Source: Candidatus Krumholzibacteriota bacterium (GTDB lineage: Bacteria > Krumholzibacteriota > Krumholzibacteriia > JAJRXK01). Taken from it: DNA of 64,000 nucleotides. The translations under genes were made by a program, and so were the position numbers. Below the pieces are notes generated by a model, which did no database searches, was not told the DNA's origin, and was given only the letters and a program-made list of their open reading frames with translations. The stretch is from assembly GCA_024276305.1 (NCBI GenBank), contig JAJRXK010000093.1, forward strand, positions 1 to 64,000. Reading direction: 5' to 3'. This document shows positions 1 through 10,033 of the stretch, in pieces. Position 1 is the stretch's first letter, and each line of letters begins with the position of its first letter.

Positions 1-15
1 GAGGAAGGACCTCCC

Positions 16-699
16 ATGCTTTCCGCCGCCGAATTCGCCAGCTTGGTGCATGTCTTTCCGGCCATGGGCCAACTCGACCGCGCCACCCGAGAGGCCTTCT
101 CCTCTCGGGCCACCGCCCAAGATGCCCCCGCCGGCTTCGCGGTCTTCGAAACCGGTCAGGACTGCGAGAACTTTCTCTGGCTCATCTCCGGCCGCGTCCG
201 CGTGGTGGCCCAGTCCGAGAACGGGCGCGAGATCCTGCTCTATCGGGTCGAACCGGGCGAACTCTGCATTCTCACCACCGGCTGCCTCCTGGGCCAGGAC
301 CCCTATCCCGCACGGGGAGAGGTGGAGGTGGGCGCGCACGCGGTCTTTCTCCCGGCCACGGATTTCGAAGAGCTGATCCTGCAGTCTTCTCCCCTGCGGC
401 GTCTGGTCTTCCAGGCTCTGTCTTCGCGGATGCAGGCCCTCATGGCGCTGGTGGAAGCGGTGGCCTTTCAGAAGATCGACCGCCGTCTGGCCCGGGCCCT
501 CCTGAACCGCGCGCGCATCGCGGGACGAAGCGGCATCCCCTGCACTCACCAGGAATTGGCCGACGAAGTGGGGACGGCCCGGGAGATCGTCACCCGGATC
601 CTGGCGGGCTTCGAATCCACCTCGGCAGTCCAACTCTCCCGGCGCAAGGTCACGATCGCCGACGAGGTCCAGCTGCGATCGATCGCGGGAGCGCTCTGA
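16..699 (+). CDS. Crp/Fnr family transcriptional regulator
   Basis: 227 aa ORF; cNMP-binding-like N-terminus (GRVRVVAQSENGREILLYRVEPGE) and C-terminal HTH (TCTHQELADEVGTAREIVTRIL); Cys pair CILTTGC. Confidence 0.92.
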   Translation: MLSAAEFASLVHVFPAMGQLDRATREAFSSRATAQDAPAGFAVFETGQDCENFLWLISGRVRVVAQSENGREILLYRVEPGELCILTTGCLLGQDPYPARGEVEVGAHAVFLPATDFEELILQSSPLRRLVFQALSSRMQALMALVEAVAFQKIDRRLARALLNRARIAGRSGIPCTHQELADEVGTAREIVTRILAGFESTSAVQLSRRKVTIADEVQLRSIAGAL

Positions 700-712
700 A
701 CCTTCCGCCCAC

Positions 713-728
713 CGTGACCTTGGTCACA
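713..728. promoter_or_regulatory. CRP/FNR-type palindrome CGTGA-CCTTGG-TCACA
   Basis: Near-perfect match to TGTGA-N6-TCACA between the Crp/Fnr gene and the DUF2892 gene. Confidence 0.6.
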
Positions 729-803
729 GAGTCGGCGGTCTCCCCTCCCTACACTCTCGGCAGTCTCGATCCAGCCCCTCAACTCGCAGCGGAGGTCCGT
801 ACA

Positions 804-998
804 ATGGCGTGCAACGAGAGTCGTGTGGACCGCATTCTTCGCGTGGTTCTCGGATCGGTCCTGGTCGCCGGAGGATTCTACTTCAAGAGCTGGTGGGGGA
901 TCGTCGGGCTCGTGCCTCTGCTCACCGCCGCCATCGGCTGGTGCCCCCTCTATTCGCTCCTCGGGGTCCACACCTGCAAGGTGCCCCAGAAGAGCTAG
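804..998 (+). CDS. DUF2892 / YgaP-like small inner membrane protein
   Basis: MACNESRVDRILRVVLGSVLVAGG...GWCPLYSLLGVHTCK is typical of the family; in-frame ATG at 804 within the 714..998 ORF. Confidence 0.85.
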   Translation: MACNESRVDRILRVVLGSVLVAGGFYFKSWWGIVGLVPLLTAAIGWCPLYSLLGVHTCKVPQKS

Positions 999-1368
999 AT
1001 CGCTGGCCGGCAGGCCCCAGGTTCCCCGATCTGGTCCCGCTCGATCCCTCGTTCTGACAACGTGGACTCGAGATCGGCGGGCCTGCCGGTCACCACTCGC
1101 AGTCGGGACCGAGTCGCCGCGGACCTCCCCTTGCATTCTGCCCGTTCTCGACTCTGCATCCGTGCATTTCTGTCCGATCGCTTCTCCCGTATCCGCTCCG
1201 TGGATCCTTCGGTCTCGCGACAACTCATTGTATGCGATGGCCTTGGACTGACGGGCGTCGGTCCGGGGCACGGGAGAACATTCTTCCGCCTGCGGTCCGG
1301 AGATTGCTCCCGCGACCTCACCTGCCCAGATCATCGACACCTTTGGTCCCGCAAACGAGGTCCGAGAG

Positions 1369-2007
1369 ATGAACTGGTTTCCCGCCCGCGGCTTGCCCGT
1401 CGCGGTGATGCTCCTCACCCTCAGCTGGGTCAGCCCCGCGCCAGCCGAGATCGTGGGATCCGCCCACGACTTCCTTCAGAAGGGCTGGAACACCACCGGA
1501 GAGGTCTGCGCCACCTGCCACGTCTCCCACGATGCGGGCCGCGACTTGGGGAGCGTCGGACTTCTGTGGAATCATGGGCTGTCCACCGCCACCTACGACA
1601 TCTACCAGGGATTCGCCCTCGAGAACCCGATCGACCAGCCTCTCGGTCCCTCCAAGATGTGCCTCGGATGCCACGACGGGACCGTTGCTCTCGACTCCTT
1701 CGGCCCCGTCGACGGGAGCACCTTCATCAGCGGGGATGCCTTCCTGGGCACCGACCTCAGCGCCACCCACCCCATCAGCATCCAGTGGACGCACCGGGGC
1801 GGATCCAGAGACTGCCAGGGCTGCCACACTCCACATTCGGGGAGCGGCGGCATGTTTGGTGGACCCCTGAAGTTCATCGAGGGCCGGGTCGAGTGCCCCA
1901 CCTGTCACGAACCGCACAACGACCTCGTCTACAATCCCGGCGGGGCCTATCTCCTGCGGTTGGACAACTCCACATCGGGCCTCTGCCGTCACTGCCATGG
2001 AAAGTGA
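1369..2007 (+). CDS. Multiheme cytochrome c (doubled-CXXCH type, 5 heme motifs)
   Basis: Signal peptide; CATCH, CLGCH, CQGCH, CPTCH, CRHCH motifs. Confidence 0.85.
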   Translation: MNWFPARGLPVAVMLLTLSWVSPAPAEIVGSAHDFLQKGWNTTGEVCATCHVSHDAGRDLGSVGLLWNHGLSTATYDIYQGFALENPIDQPLGPSKMCLGCHDGTVALDSFGPVDGSTFISGDAFLGTDLSATHPISIQWTHRGGSRDCQGCHTPHSGSGGMFGGPLKFIEGRVECPTCHEPHNDLVYNPGGAYLLRLDNSTSGLCRHCHGK

Positions 2008-2049
2008 GGGCCGGCGACTCCTCCCGGAGTCGGGCCCGAGGATGGGCCT

Positions 2050-2841
2050 TCAGAGTCCCATCATCCTCCCCCCTTCCACTGGCAGGCTCACCCCGCGGAT
2101 GTAGGACGCCAGGGGGGAGGCCAGGAAGAGAATGGCTTCGCCGATCTCGGTGGCCTCACCCAGGCGACCCTCCGGAATGCCCTCGACCCAGGATTCCTCG
2201 ATCTGCTCCGGACTCCGACCGCTGCGCTGGGACAATGCCTCTTTCAAATGGGCCAGGCGGTCGGTTCCGATGTAGCCTGGCAGGACATTGTTGATCGTGA
2301 TTCCCGGGGGCAATTCCCTGGACACGGTCTTGGCCCAACCCACCATTCCTGCGCGGATGGAATTGCTGAGTCCGAGATTGGCGATGGGTTCGCGGGCCGA
2401 AGTCGAGAGAATCTGCACGAATCGTCCGTAACCCTCCTGCTGCATGAAGGGCAAGAGAGAGCGCACGAGAAAGTGCGCCGTGAGCTGGTGGCGGCTGAAT
2501 ACCTCGACGAGGTCCTCTTCGGTCTTCTCCAGAATCGGACCCGCCGCCGGACCACCGGTATTGTGCACGCAGATGTGCACGCCTCCGATTTCCTGGAGGT
2601 GATCCTGGACCGAGCGGGCAAAGTCCAGGAGCTGGTCCATGTCCGCCTCGACCCCATGAGCCGCAGGAGCCCCCCCTTCAACCAACTCGGCGCACAGGGC
2701 TTCGAGCTTGGATGCCCGTCGCGCCAAGACACTCACTTCGCAACCGGCCCGGGCCAGACACCGCGCGGTGGCTGCTCCCAGTCCACTGCTCGCCCCGCAC
2801 ACCAGGGCCCGTCGGCCCCGGAGATCGATTTCGTAGCTCAT
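2050..2841 (-). CDS. SDR family oxidoreductase
   Basis: MSYEIDLRGRRALVCGASSGLGAATARCLARAG Rossmann motif; C-terminal ASPLASYIRGVSLPVEGG; start chosen at M65 of the longer ORF. Confidence 0.88.
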   Translation of the reverse strand: MSYEIDLRGRRALVCGASSGLGAATARCLARAGCEVSVLARRASKLEALCAELVEGGAPAAHGVEADMDQLLDFARSVQDHLQEIGGVHICVHNTGGPAAGPILEKTEEDLVEVFSRHQLTAHFLVRSLLPFMQQEGYGRFVQILSTSAREPIANLGLSNSIRAGMVGWAKTVSRELPPGITINNVLPGYIGTDRLAHLKEALSQRSGRSPEQIEESWVEGIPEGRLGEATEIGEAILFLASPLASYIRGVSLPVEGGRMMGL

Positions 2842-2887
2842 CCTGGTCTCCGTCCGATCTCTGGCCTTCTCGATCCGAAGCTCGGGT

Positions 2888-4000
2888 TCACCCCTGGCCT
2901 CGCCTTGCAAATCCATAGAATTCCGGATGGTGGAGGGGAGGAAGATCCGCCTTGGCCAGGAGGATGCTGCGCACCGCCCACAACTCCGGAAAGATCCTGC
3001 CCTTGGCCGCTTCGTCGAGATAGTCCACCCCACTGCTCCCCCCGGTCCCGATCCGACGACCGATGGTTCGCTCCGTCATCCGCGCATGGCGATTGCGCCA
3101 CAGAACGAATTGCTCTTCGACTTCGACCACCGCATCGACCAGGGTACGAGGCCAGGCCAGGAGAGGCAGTTCACGATAGCTCTCGATGAACACCAGCCCC
3201 GCCCGCACCCGCCGGGCCCACGTGCGCTCCTCGGCGTCGACATCGGTGGCGAAGAGAAAGCTTCGGGTCTCTTCGACCGCGGCCGCACACTTCTCCTCGA
3301 TGGCTTCCGGACGGACCACGCTGCCCTCCACCAAACGATGCACCTGCCGGTCTTGGGCCCGAGAATATGCAGCGAGATAGTCCTCCAGAAACCGATCCAC
3401 GACCTCGGAGTCCCCAGAATCGTCCGGTCCGGAAGCCTGGACCGGGGTCCGATGCAGCCAGTCATGGAGGGTGCTCCGAAGGCTACGCTCTTCTTGCACT
3501 GCCTCCAGATGGGCGAGCACCTTCGATCCCGCGGGGGAATCAGCGGCCTTCTCCCGAATATGAGCGAGGGGATCGACCCCGCCGTAGTGCAGACGGTGGG
3601 AGTCCTCGAGACCCAAGACCAACTCCACTTCCCTCATTTGGAAACTCTGAAATCCGCTGGCCGGAATCAGCTTGTCGCGAAAGGCGAGGAAATCCTGAGG
3701 AGTGAGGGTCTCGACCACCGCCCACTGTTGGACCATGAGCTCGAAGATCCGCGTGACTCTGCGCAGGTGGTGCACCACAAGGGGAACCGTCTCCTCGGCC
3801 AGGAGTGGTGCCGCCAGGTGATCCCGGGCCTCCCTCAATTCGCGCAGCATCAACTTGAACCACATCTCGTAGACCTGGTGCACCACGATGAAGTGAAGCT
3901 CGTCGCTGCTGACCTGGGATTCGTCATCCTCGAGCCCGCCCTGCAGAGAGAGCAATTCGTCGAGGCGCAAGTAGTCCCAGTAGGTGGGTTGTCGGCTCAT
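2888..4000 (-). CDS. kynA: Tryptophan 2,3-dioxygenase
   Basis: TYWDYLRLDELLSLQ...DELHFIVVHQVYEMWFKLMLREL and GTGGSSGVDYL motifs. Confidence 0.93.
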   Translation of the reverse strand: MSRQPTYWDYLRLDELLSLQGGLEDDESQVSSDELHFIVVHQVYEMWFKLMLRELREARDHLAAPLLAEETVPLVVHHLRRVTRIFELMVQQWAVVETLTPQDFLAFRDKLIPASGFQSFQMREVELVLGLEDSHRLHYGGVDPLAHIREKAADSPAGSKVLAHLEAVQEERSLRSTLHDWLHRTPVQASGPDDSGDSEVVDRFLEDYLAAYSRAQDRQVHRLVEGSVVRPEAIEEKCAAAVEETRSFLFATDVDAEERTWARRVRAGLVFIESYRELPLLAWPRTLVDAVVEVEEQFVLWRNRHARMTERTIGRRIGTGGSSGVDYLDEAAKGRIFPELWAVRSILLAKADLPPLHHPEFYGFARRGQG

Positions 4001-4006
4001 GAAGGG

Positions 4007-4537
4007 CTACTCCGGTGGGCGTTCCCGAGTGGGGCTCCGATTGTAGGCTTCGGACTCTCCGGGGGCGATACTCAGATAGGACCACTCCGCTCCCCGCATG
4101 CCCTTGGCGAGAAATACCATCTGGCCGACATGATAGGCGCAGTGGGCCACCGACCGGTGGAGCGCTTCGATCACGGTGAGCCCTTGTCCCCGGATGGTCA
4201 CCGTCCGAGAGAGGTCCTCGTCCTTCAGGCCCTCGAGGGCCTCGAGGAGCACCTCCCATCCTCGGCGCCACTTGGCCCGAAGTTCCTCTTTGGTCACCGC
4301 CCGAGACTGGAACTCCTCCTCGCGCTGACGCCATTCCTTCTCGCCATCGGCGGTCAGAAAGTCCGTGAAGCGCGACTGAAGATTTCCCGACAGATGCCAG
4401 GCCAAGGTCGCCACCGAATTTCCGGTCTCACCTGAATCCTGGCACAGTTCCTCTTCCGAGAGCTGGTCGAAGCAGCTCTCGGCGATCTTCTGGCAGCGCT
4501 CGTATTCGCGCGTGAGTGATTCGATGGTCTTCCTCAA
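4007..4537 (-). CDS. DinB/DUF1572 family protein
   Basis: RKTIESLTREYERCQKIAES...NSVATLAWHLSGNLQSRFTDFL...HRSVAHCAYHVGQMVFLAK; TTG start overlapping the tag stop. Confidence 0.8.
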   Translation of the reverse strand: MRKTIESLTREYERCQKIAESCFDQLSEEELCQDSGETGNSVATLAWHLSGNLQSRFTDFLTADGEKEWRQREEEFQSRAVTKEELRAKWRRGWEVLLEALEGLKDEDLSRTVTIRGQGLTVIEALHRSVAHCAYHVGQMVFLAKGMRGAEWSYLSIAPGESEAYNRSPTRERPPE

Positions 4538-5103
4538 GGATTCTGCACCTCCCGATGACGAAAGCAGCCCGTGACGTGGTCGTTCACCATGCCCACGGCC
4601 TGCATGAAGGAATAGCAGACCGTCGGTCCCACGAAACGAAAGCCCCGCTTCTTGAGTTCGCGGCTCATCTCCTTCGAGACCGAAGTCGAGGACGGCAAGT
4701 CGGAGAGTTCCCGAAATCGGTGTTGGACCGGCGCTCCGTCGACCAACGACCACACCAGCTCTGCGAAATCCACGCCCTGCTTCTCGAGGGCCACGATGGC
4801 CCGAGCATTGTGAACGGTGGATTCGACCTTCAAGCGATTGCGAACGATCGCCGGATTCTGCAGCAGTCGTTCCACTCGCCGACGATCGAAACGAGCCACT
4901 TTGGCCGCGTCGAAACCGACGAAGAGTTCTCGGTAACCCTCCCTCTTGCGCAGAATGGTCAACCAGCTCAACCCCGCCTGCGCCCCCTCGAGGGTGAGCA
5001 TCTCGAAGAGGTGCTGCGGATCGTGAGAGGGGACTCCCCACTCCCGATCGTGGTAGTCGAGGTACAAGGGGTCGTCGCCGACCCAGGCACAGCGTTGCGG
5101 CAA
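4534..5103 (-). CDS. tag: DNA-3-methyladenine glycosylase I
   Basis: RCAWVGDDPLYLDYHDREWGVPSHD...LFEMLTLEGAQAGLSWLTILRKREGYRELF...RFVGPTVCYSFMQAVGMVNDH. Confidence 0.95.
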   Translation of the reverse strand: MPQRCAWVGDDPLYLDYHDREWGVPSHDPQHLFEMLTLEGAQAGLSWLTILRKREGYRELFVGFDAAKVARFDRRRVERLLQNPAIVRNRLKVESTVHNARAIVALEKQGVDFAELVWSLVDGAPVQHRFRELSDLPSSTSVSKEMSRELKKRGFRFVGPTVCYSFMQAVGMVNDHVTGCFRHREVQNP

Positions 5104-5277
5104 CTTGGCTCCTGTCGATGGGGCGAGTGCGCACTCTAGCAGGTCGCATGCAGAGCGTCACCCGATCCCGCCTGTCCGCCGCTCTACCCCTTGCCGCCCC
5201 CCGGCGCTGGGGCTAGCCTAGGCTCCTCGACTCATCGTCGAGTCGACTTCCCCACTCCGATCCTCAGGAGCTTCTCC

Positions 5278-6951
5278 ATGCGCATCGTCGAATGTGTCCC
5301 CAACATCAGCGAAGGCCGTGACCGCGCCATCATCGATGCGGTCGCCCACACCGTCGATCAGGTCGAGGGCTGCGAGCTCCTGGACATCGATCCGGGTGCG
5401 GCCACCAATCGCACCGTGATCACCTTCGTGGGGCCGCCCGAGAAAGTCGTCGATGCCGCCTTTCTCCTCCTCGCCAAGGCGCAGGAACTCATCGACATGA
5501 GCCAACACCATGGTGAGCACCCTCGCTTCGGAGCCACCGACGTCTGCCCCTTCGTCCCGGTGAGCGACGTGACCATGGAGGAGTGCGCAGACCTCGCGCG
5601 GCAGCTCGGAGAACGGGTGGGCCGCGAGCTCGACTATCCCGTGTATCTCTACGAGCACGCCGCCCGCTCTGAGGAGCGGCGCAATCTGGCGGTGGTCCGT
5701 CAGGGAGAGTACGAGGCCCTGGCCCAGAGACTCGAGGATCCCAAGTGGGCGCCGGACTTCGGGCCGGCCGAGTTTCGGCCCCGCACCGGAGCCACCGCCA
5801 TCGGAGCCCGAGAGTTCCTGGTGGCCTACAACGTCAATGTGAACACCCGCGACAAGCGCATCCCCCACCAGATCGCCCTCGCGGTCCGGGAGATGGGCCG
5901 GGCCAAGCGCGACGAGAATTGGGAGATCGTTCGCGACGAAAAGGGGCGACCGGTCAAACAACCGGGGCGGCTCAAGAACGTCAAGGGCATCGGCTGGTAC
6001 ATCGACGAATTCAAGACCGCCCAGGTCTCGATGAATCTGACCAACTTCCATGAGACTCCCCTTCACACCGTATTCTACACCTGCTGCGAGGAAGCCGAGA
6101 AGTTGGGGCTGCGGGTCACCGGGAGTGAGATCGTGGGTCTCGTGCCCTTGAAGGCGCTTACCGAAGCCGGGCGCCACTATCAGAAGAAAATGAACAAGAG
6201 CGCCGGCGTTCCGGAGGAGGAACTCGTCGACATCGCGGTGAAGACCCTGGGCCTCAACGATGTCGTGCCCTTCGACCCTCAGGAAAAGGTCATCGAGTAC
6301 CGGCTGCGCAGGAGTGAAGGTCTGCGCACCATGAAGATCACTGATTTTGCGGATCTGCTCAGCAGCGAAGAGCCGGCTCCCGGAGGAGGGAGCGTGGCCG
6401 CGCTCTGCGGCGCGCTGGCCGGAGGGCTGGCAGCGATGGTCCCCAATCTGAGTGTGGTCTGGCGGTCCCCGCGGGACTACCGCGACGAGATGAGCGCGGT
6501 CGCCGAAAAGGCCCAATCCCTCAAGGATTGGTTCCTCCTGGCCATCGATGCGGACACCGACGCCTTCCAGAAGATCATCGACGCCAATCGCATGCCCTCT
6601 TCCACGGACGAGGAACGGGCCGCCCGGACCGAATCCCTCCGCCTGGCCAACCGCGGCGCAACCCTGGTTCCTCTCTCGGTCCTCGAGAAATGCGTCGAAG
6701 TCTTCGACCTGGCTGAAGTCAGTCTGGCCAAAGGCAATCCGAATGCTCTGAGCGACGCCGGAGTGGCCGGACTCTGCGCGATGGCCGGCGCAGAGGCGGC
6801 CTACTACAACGTGCTCATCAACCTCAATTCGATGGCCGACGATGCCCAGTGGTGCGAGGAGACCCGAAATCGGGCTCAGCGTGCCCTTCAGGACGCCGAG
6901 ACCAAGGCCGCTGCACTGCAACAGAAAGTCCGGGCTCGACTCGAAAGCTGA
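5278..6951 (+). CDS. ftcD: Bifunctional glutamate formimidoyltransferase / formimidoyl-THF cyclodeaminase
   Basis: MRIVECVPNISEGRD...CPFVPVSDVTMEECADLAR...; C-terminal cyclodeaminase domain (SSEEPAPGGGSVAALCGALAGGLAAMV). Confidence 0.94.
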   Translation: MRIVECVPNISEGRDRAIIDAVAHTVDQVEGCELLDIDPGAATNRTVITFVGPPEKVVDAAFLLLAKAQELIDMSQHHGEHPRFGATDVCPFVPVSDVTMEECADLARQLGERVGRELDYPVYLYEHAARSEERRNLAVVRQGEYEALAQRLEDPKWAPDFGPAEFRPRTGATAIGAREFLVAYNVNVNTRDKRIPHQIALAVREMGRAKRDENWEIVRDEKGRPVKQPGRLKNVKGIGWYIDEFKTAQVSMNLTNFHETPLHTVFYTCCEEAEKLGLRVTGSEIVGLVPLKALTEAGRHYQKKMNKSAGVPEEELVDIAVKTLGLNDVVPFDPQEKVIEYRLRRSEGLRTMKITDFADLLSSEEPAPGGGSVAALCGALAGGLAAMVPNLSVVWRSPRDYRDEMSAVAEKAQSLKDWFLLAIDADTDAFQKIIDANRMPSSTDEERAARTESLRLANRGATLVPLSVLEKCVEVFDLAEVSLAKGNPNALSDAGVAGLCAMAGAEAAYYNVLINLNSMADDAQWCEETRNRAQRALQDAETKAAALQQKVRARLES

Positions 6952-6975
6952 GCGGCCCCTGGCGGCCAGATCGAG

Positions 6976-7923
6976 GTGGCAGCAATGAACTCGGATCAGC
7001 ACGCAGGACTGCACCGCGCTCTCCTGGCCGGAATCGCGGCGAATCTGGGAGTCGCGGTGGCCAAGTTCGTGGCCTACTCCTTCACCCACAGTGCCGCGAT
7101 GTTGGCCGAAGCCGTGCACTCCGTAGCAGACAGCACCAACCAACTCCTGCTCCTCGTCGGTTGGAAGCGCAGTCAGCGCGGTCCGGACGAGACGCACCCT
7201 CTGGGCTACTCCACCGAACGCTACTTCTGGTCCTTCGTGGTCGCGATGAACATCTTCGTTCTGGGAGCGATCGTCGCGATCTACGAGGGCATTTCGAAGA
7301 TCCGTCACCCCCATCCCGTCGAGAATGTTCCTTGGATCTTCGCCGCCCTCGCTCTTGCGCTGATCTTCGAGGGGTTCGCATTGAGGATCGCCTGGCGAGA
7401 GTTCCGCCACTTCCGGGTGGAATCCGAGGATTCGCTCTGGCAGAGCCTCCGCAATGCCAAGGACCTGTCGCTGCCGACGGTCCTCTTCGAAGACAGCGCA
7501 GCACTGCTCGGAATCTTCATTGCCGCTGTGGGAACCCTCCTGAGCCTGGTCACTCATAATGGCCTCTACGACGGTCTTGCATCCCTGTGCATCGGAATCC
7601 TGCTGCTGGTGGTCGCCTGGTTCCTGGCCACGGAAAGCCACAGCTTGCTCATCGGGGAGTCGGCGAGCGCCGAGGACCGCCGGAAGATCGAAGAGACCGT
7701 GGAGCAGCACCCCAGCGTCGATCATCTCCTGCGCCTCACCACCCTGCACCGGGGACCCGACGACTTGCTGGTCGCCATCGAAGCCGATTTCCGAGATGAT
7801 CTGACCGTGGCCGAGCTCGAAAAGGAGATCCCCCGGCTCGAAGAATCGATCCGTTCCCGAGTCCCCACCGCGAAGAGCATCTTCGTCGAAGCGCGATCGA
7901 TCTTCGGCCGGTCGCCCGAGTGA
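6976..7923 (+). CDS. Cation diffusion facilitator family transporter
   Basis: HSAAMLAEAVHSVADSTNQLLLLVG, multiple TMs, C-terminal cytoplasmic domain. Confidence 0.92.
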   Translation: MAAMNSDQHAGLHRALLAGIAANLGVAVAKFVAYSFTHSAAMLAEAVHSVADSTNQLLLLVGWKRSQRGPDETHPLGYSTERYFWSFVVAMNIFVLGAIVAIYEGISKIRHPHPVENVPWIFAALALALIFEGFALRIAWREFRHFRVESEDSLWQSLRNAKDLSLPTVLFEDSAALLGIFIAAVGTLLSLVTHNGLYDGLASLCIGILLLVVAWFLATESHSLLIGESASAEDRRKIEETVEQHPSVDHLLRLTTLHRGPDDLLVAIEADFRDDLTVAELEKEIPRLEESIRSRVPTAKSIFVEARSIFGRSPE

Positions 7924-8018
7924 TCGGCGGCCGTCGCCGAGATCGCGGTTTCAGCCCTGGCGCGGATGGGTTGGGCATCGCAACATTGGGGGAGTCCCAC
8001 AACCCGGAGACCCGATCC

Positions 8019-8819
8019 ATGCGACCACCGGCGCGACGACTTTCCACTCTATTCCTTCTCGGGCTGATGGCCCTGGCTCTCCCGAGCTCGGCCGAAGAGG
8101 AGTCTGGAACCAAGTTCTGGTTCGGGGTCCGAGCCGGCGGAGGATTCTTTGCGAAGACCGACCCCGACCAGATCGAGGCTCTGTCCACCTCCCTCTCCTC
8201 TCCCATCGCCGGCCAGCGCATCGAATTCGACCGCAAGGGTTGGGAAGTGCCGTTCGGCGCCCGACTCGGATTTCAGTTCAGGGATTGGATCCGGGTCTTC
8301 GGTCTGTTCGAACGACTCCCCTACATCCTGGAACGCGACCCCTCGGACACCGGAAGCCTGATACCTCCCACCGAGAGTGTGCGGCTCTCTCTAGGGGCAA
8401 ATGTTCTGGGAGGCGGTGTGGACTTCGTCCTCGCAGATGCCGCCTACGGACAATCTCTCATCTTCGGGATTTCCGGAGGTTATCTCTGGGCCGAGGGCAG
8501 CGACCGAGACGTGCTCTTCAACCGCAACTTCAGCGTCAAAGGAACCGGCACCTACTTCGAGCTCTCTCTCGCCGGCGAATACGAATTCAACGATGAGGTG
8601 ACCTTTCTCCCCTTCGTCGCGGTGCGAGTGGCCAAGGCCACCGACACCTCCTTCTCCCTCTCCCGCATCCTCGATCGGCAGACCACCCCCGAGCCCTTCG
8701 AAATCGACTACACCGGGGTCACCATCGGCATCGAGGGCCGCTTTCAGCTCTGGCCCTGGGGCGAGTCCGACGACAGCCGAGGCCGCGAACTCCCCGGCGG
8801 AGGTCACTGGGAGAACTGA
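8019..8819 (+). CDS. Outer-membrane beta-barrel-like exported protein
   Basis: Signal peptide (LSTLFLLGLMALALPSSAEE), alternating beta-strand pattern, aromatic-rich strands. Confidence 0.55.
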   Translation: MRPPARRLSTLFLLGLMALALPSSAEEESGTKFWFGVRAGGGFFAKTDPDQIEALSTSLSSPIAGQRIEFDRKGWEVPFGARLGFQFRDWIRVFGLFERLPYILERDPSDTGSLIPPTESVRLSLGANVLGGGVDFVLADAAYGQSLIFGISGGYLWAEGSDRDVLFNRNFSVKGTGTYFELSLAGEYEFNDEVTFLPFVAVRVAKATDTSFSLSRILDRQTTPEPFEIDYTGVTIGIEGRFQLWPWGESDDSRGRELPGGGHWEN

Positions 8820-8991
8820 ATCCCCTCGGGGGCGGGAGCCTGTTGGCGGAGGCCCCAGACCCGGATCCTCGCGAATCCATGGATCCCGCAGACGCGGAAC
8901 TGGCCGCCAGGCCGCTTTCTCCTAGATTCTTCGCTGTCAACGCAACGTTGGACCGCCCGTCCGATTCCACGCCTTCGCCAGCGGAGAGTCG

Positions 8992-10005
8992 ATGCCGAGT
9001 ACTCAGGAGAGCCCACCTCACCCGCGCCGACCGCGGCAGAGTTGGAGCGAAACCCCAGGACTGAGTCCGCGGCCGGACGGATGGCGAATGCGATTGCATC
9101 GGTCGTTGGTGGCGGCAATGAAGCGCATGCCCCGTCCGGTGATCCGTCTTGCAGCCGATGCCTACATTGCGGGCGAGACCCGAGCCGAGGCCCTTGCGCT
9201 CACCGACCGGCTTTGGAAAGAGCACGGACTCAGCTCCACTTGCGATGTGCTGGGCGAAGCCATCGACTCCGAAGAACAGGCCCAGGAATACTACGAAGAA
9301 TTCGAAGCGATGATCGAGGAGCTGACCGAGCGACGGCACTATGCCAACGCGTCGATCAAGCTCTCCGGGCTGGGACAGCTCCTCGACGAAGAACGCTGCT
9401 TCGAGAGGACCCGGGCACTCCTGGAAATCGCCCGTGACCGAGGCCAGTTCCTCCGCATCGACATGGAGGACCACACCACCACCGACAGTACTCTTGGAAT
9501 CTATCGGCGCCTGAGAGAAGTCGGGCTCGACAATTGCGGGGTGGTTCTGCAATCGAGGCTGTTCCGCACCGAGAAGGACATCGAAGACCTCGCTCCCTGG
9601 AAACCCAATGTTCGTCTCTGCATCGGTATCTATCGTGAGCCTCCGTCGGTCGCATTGCAGGACAAGACCGAGATGAAGCACCATCTCCTGACCTTGCTCG
9701 AGAAGCTGTGGACCCACGGTCAGCACGTCGGTCTGGCCACCCACGAGGAGTGGGTGATCCACGAGGCGGTCGAGCTCGCGGCGAGGCTCCACAAACCCCC
9801 GGAAGAGATGGAAGTGCAAATGTTGCTTGGGGTTCCGCGATCGAAGATCCAGCGTGAACTCTTGGATATGGGCGTCCGAGTGCGCTTGTACGTACCGTAT
9901 GGGCATCAATGGCACGCCTATAGCATGCGTCGTCTGGAGAACAACCCGGACATGTTGCGCATGGTCGCAGCCAATGTGCTGACCAAACCCTTCCGCCGAG
10001 ATTGA
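8992..10005 (+). CDS. Proline dehydrogenase
   Basis: NASIKLSGLGQLL...RIDMEDHTTTDSTLGIYRRL...QMLLGVPRSKIQREL...VRLYVPYGHQWHAYSMRRLENNPD; start uncertain (ATG 8992 or a later Met). Confidence 0.93.
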   Translation: MPSTQESPPHPRRPRQSWSETPGLSPRPDGWRMRLHRSLVAAMKRMPRPVIRLAADAYIAGETRAEALALTDRLWKEHGLSSTCDVLGEAIDSEEQAQEYYEEFEAMIEELTERRHYANASIKLSGLGQLLDEERCFERTRALLEIARDRGQFLRIDMEDHTTTDSTLGIYRRLREVGLDNCGVVLQSRLFRTEKDIEDLAPWKPNVRLCIGIYREPPSVALQDKTEMKHHLLTLLEKLWTHGQHVGLATHEEWVIHEAVELAARLHKPPEEMEVQMLLGVPRSKIQRELLDMGVRVRLYVPYGHQWHAYSMRRLENNPDMLRMVAANVLTKPFRRD

Positions 10006-10033
10006 CATCCGGCACCTGCGGAAAGGATTCGGA

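Noticed and set aside
5218-7749. 843-aa minus-strand ORF antisense to ftcD and the CDF transporter
   Set aside because: Antisense shadow ORF of a high-GC gene; no family motifs, while the sense strand encodes clear FTCD and CDF proteins.
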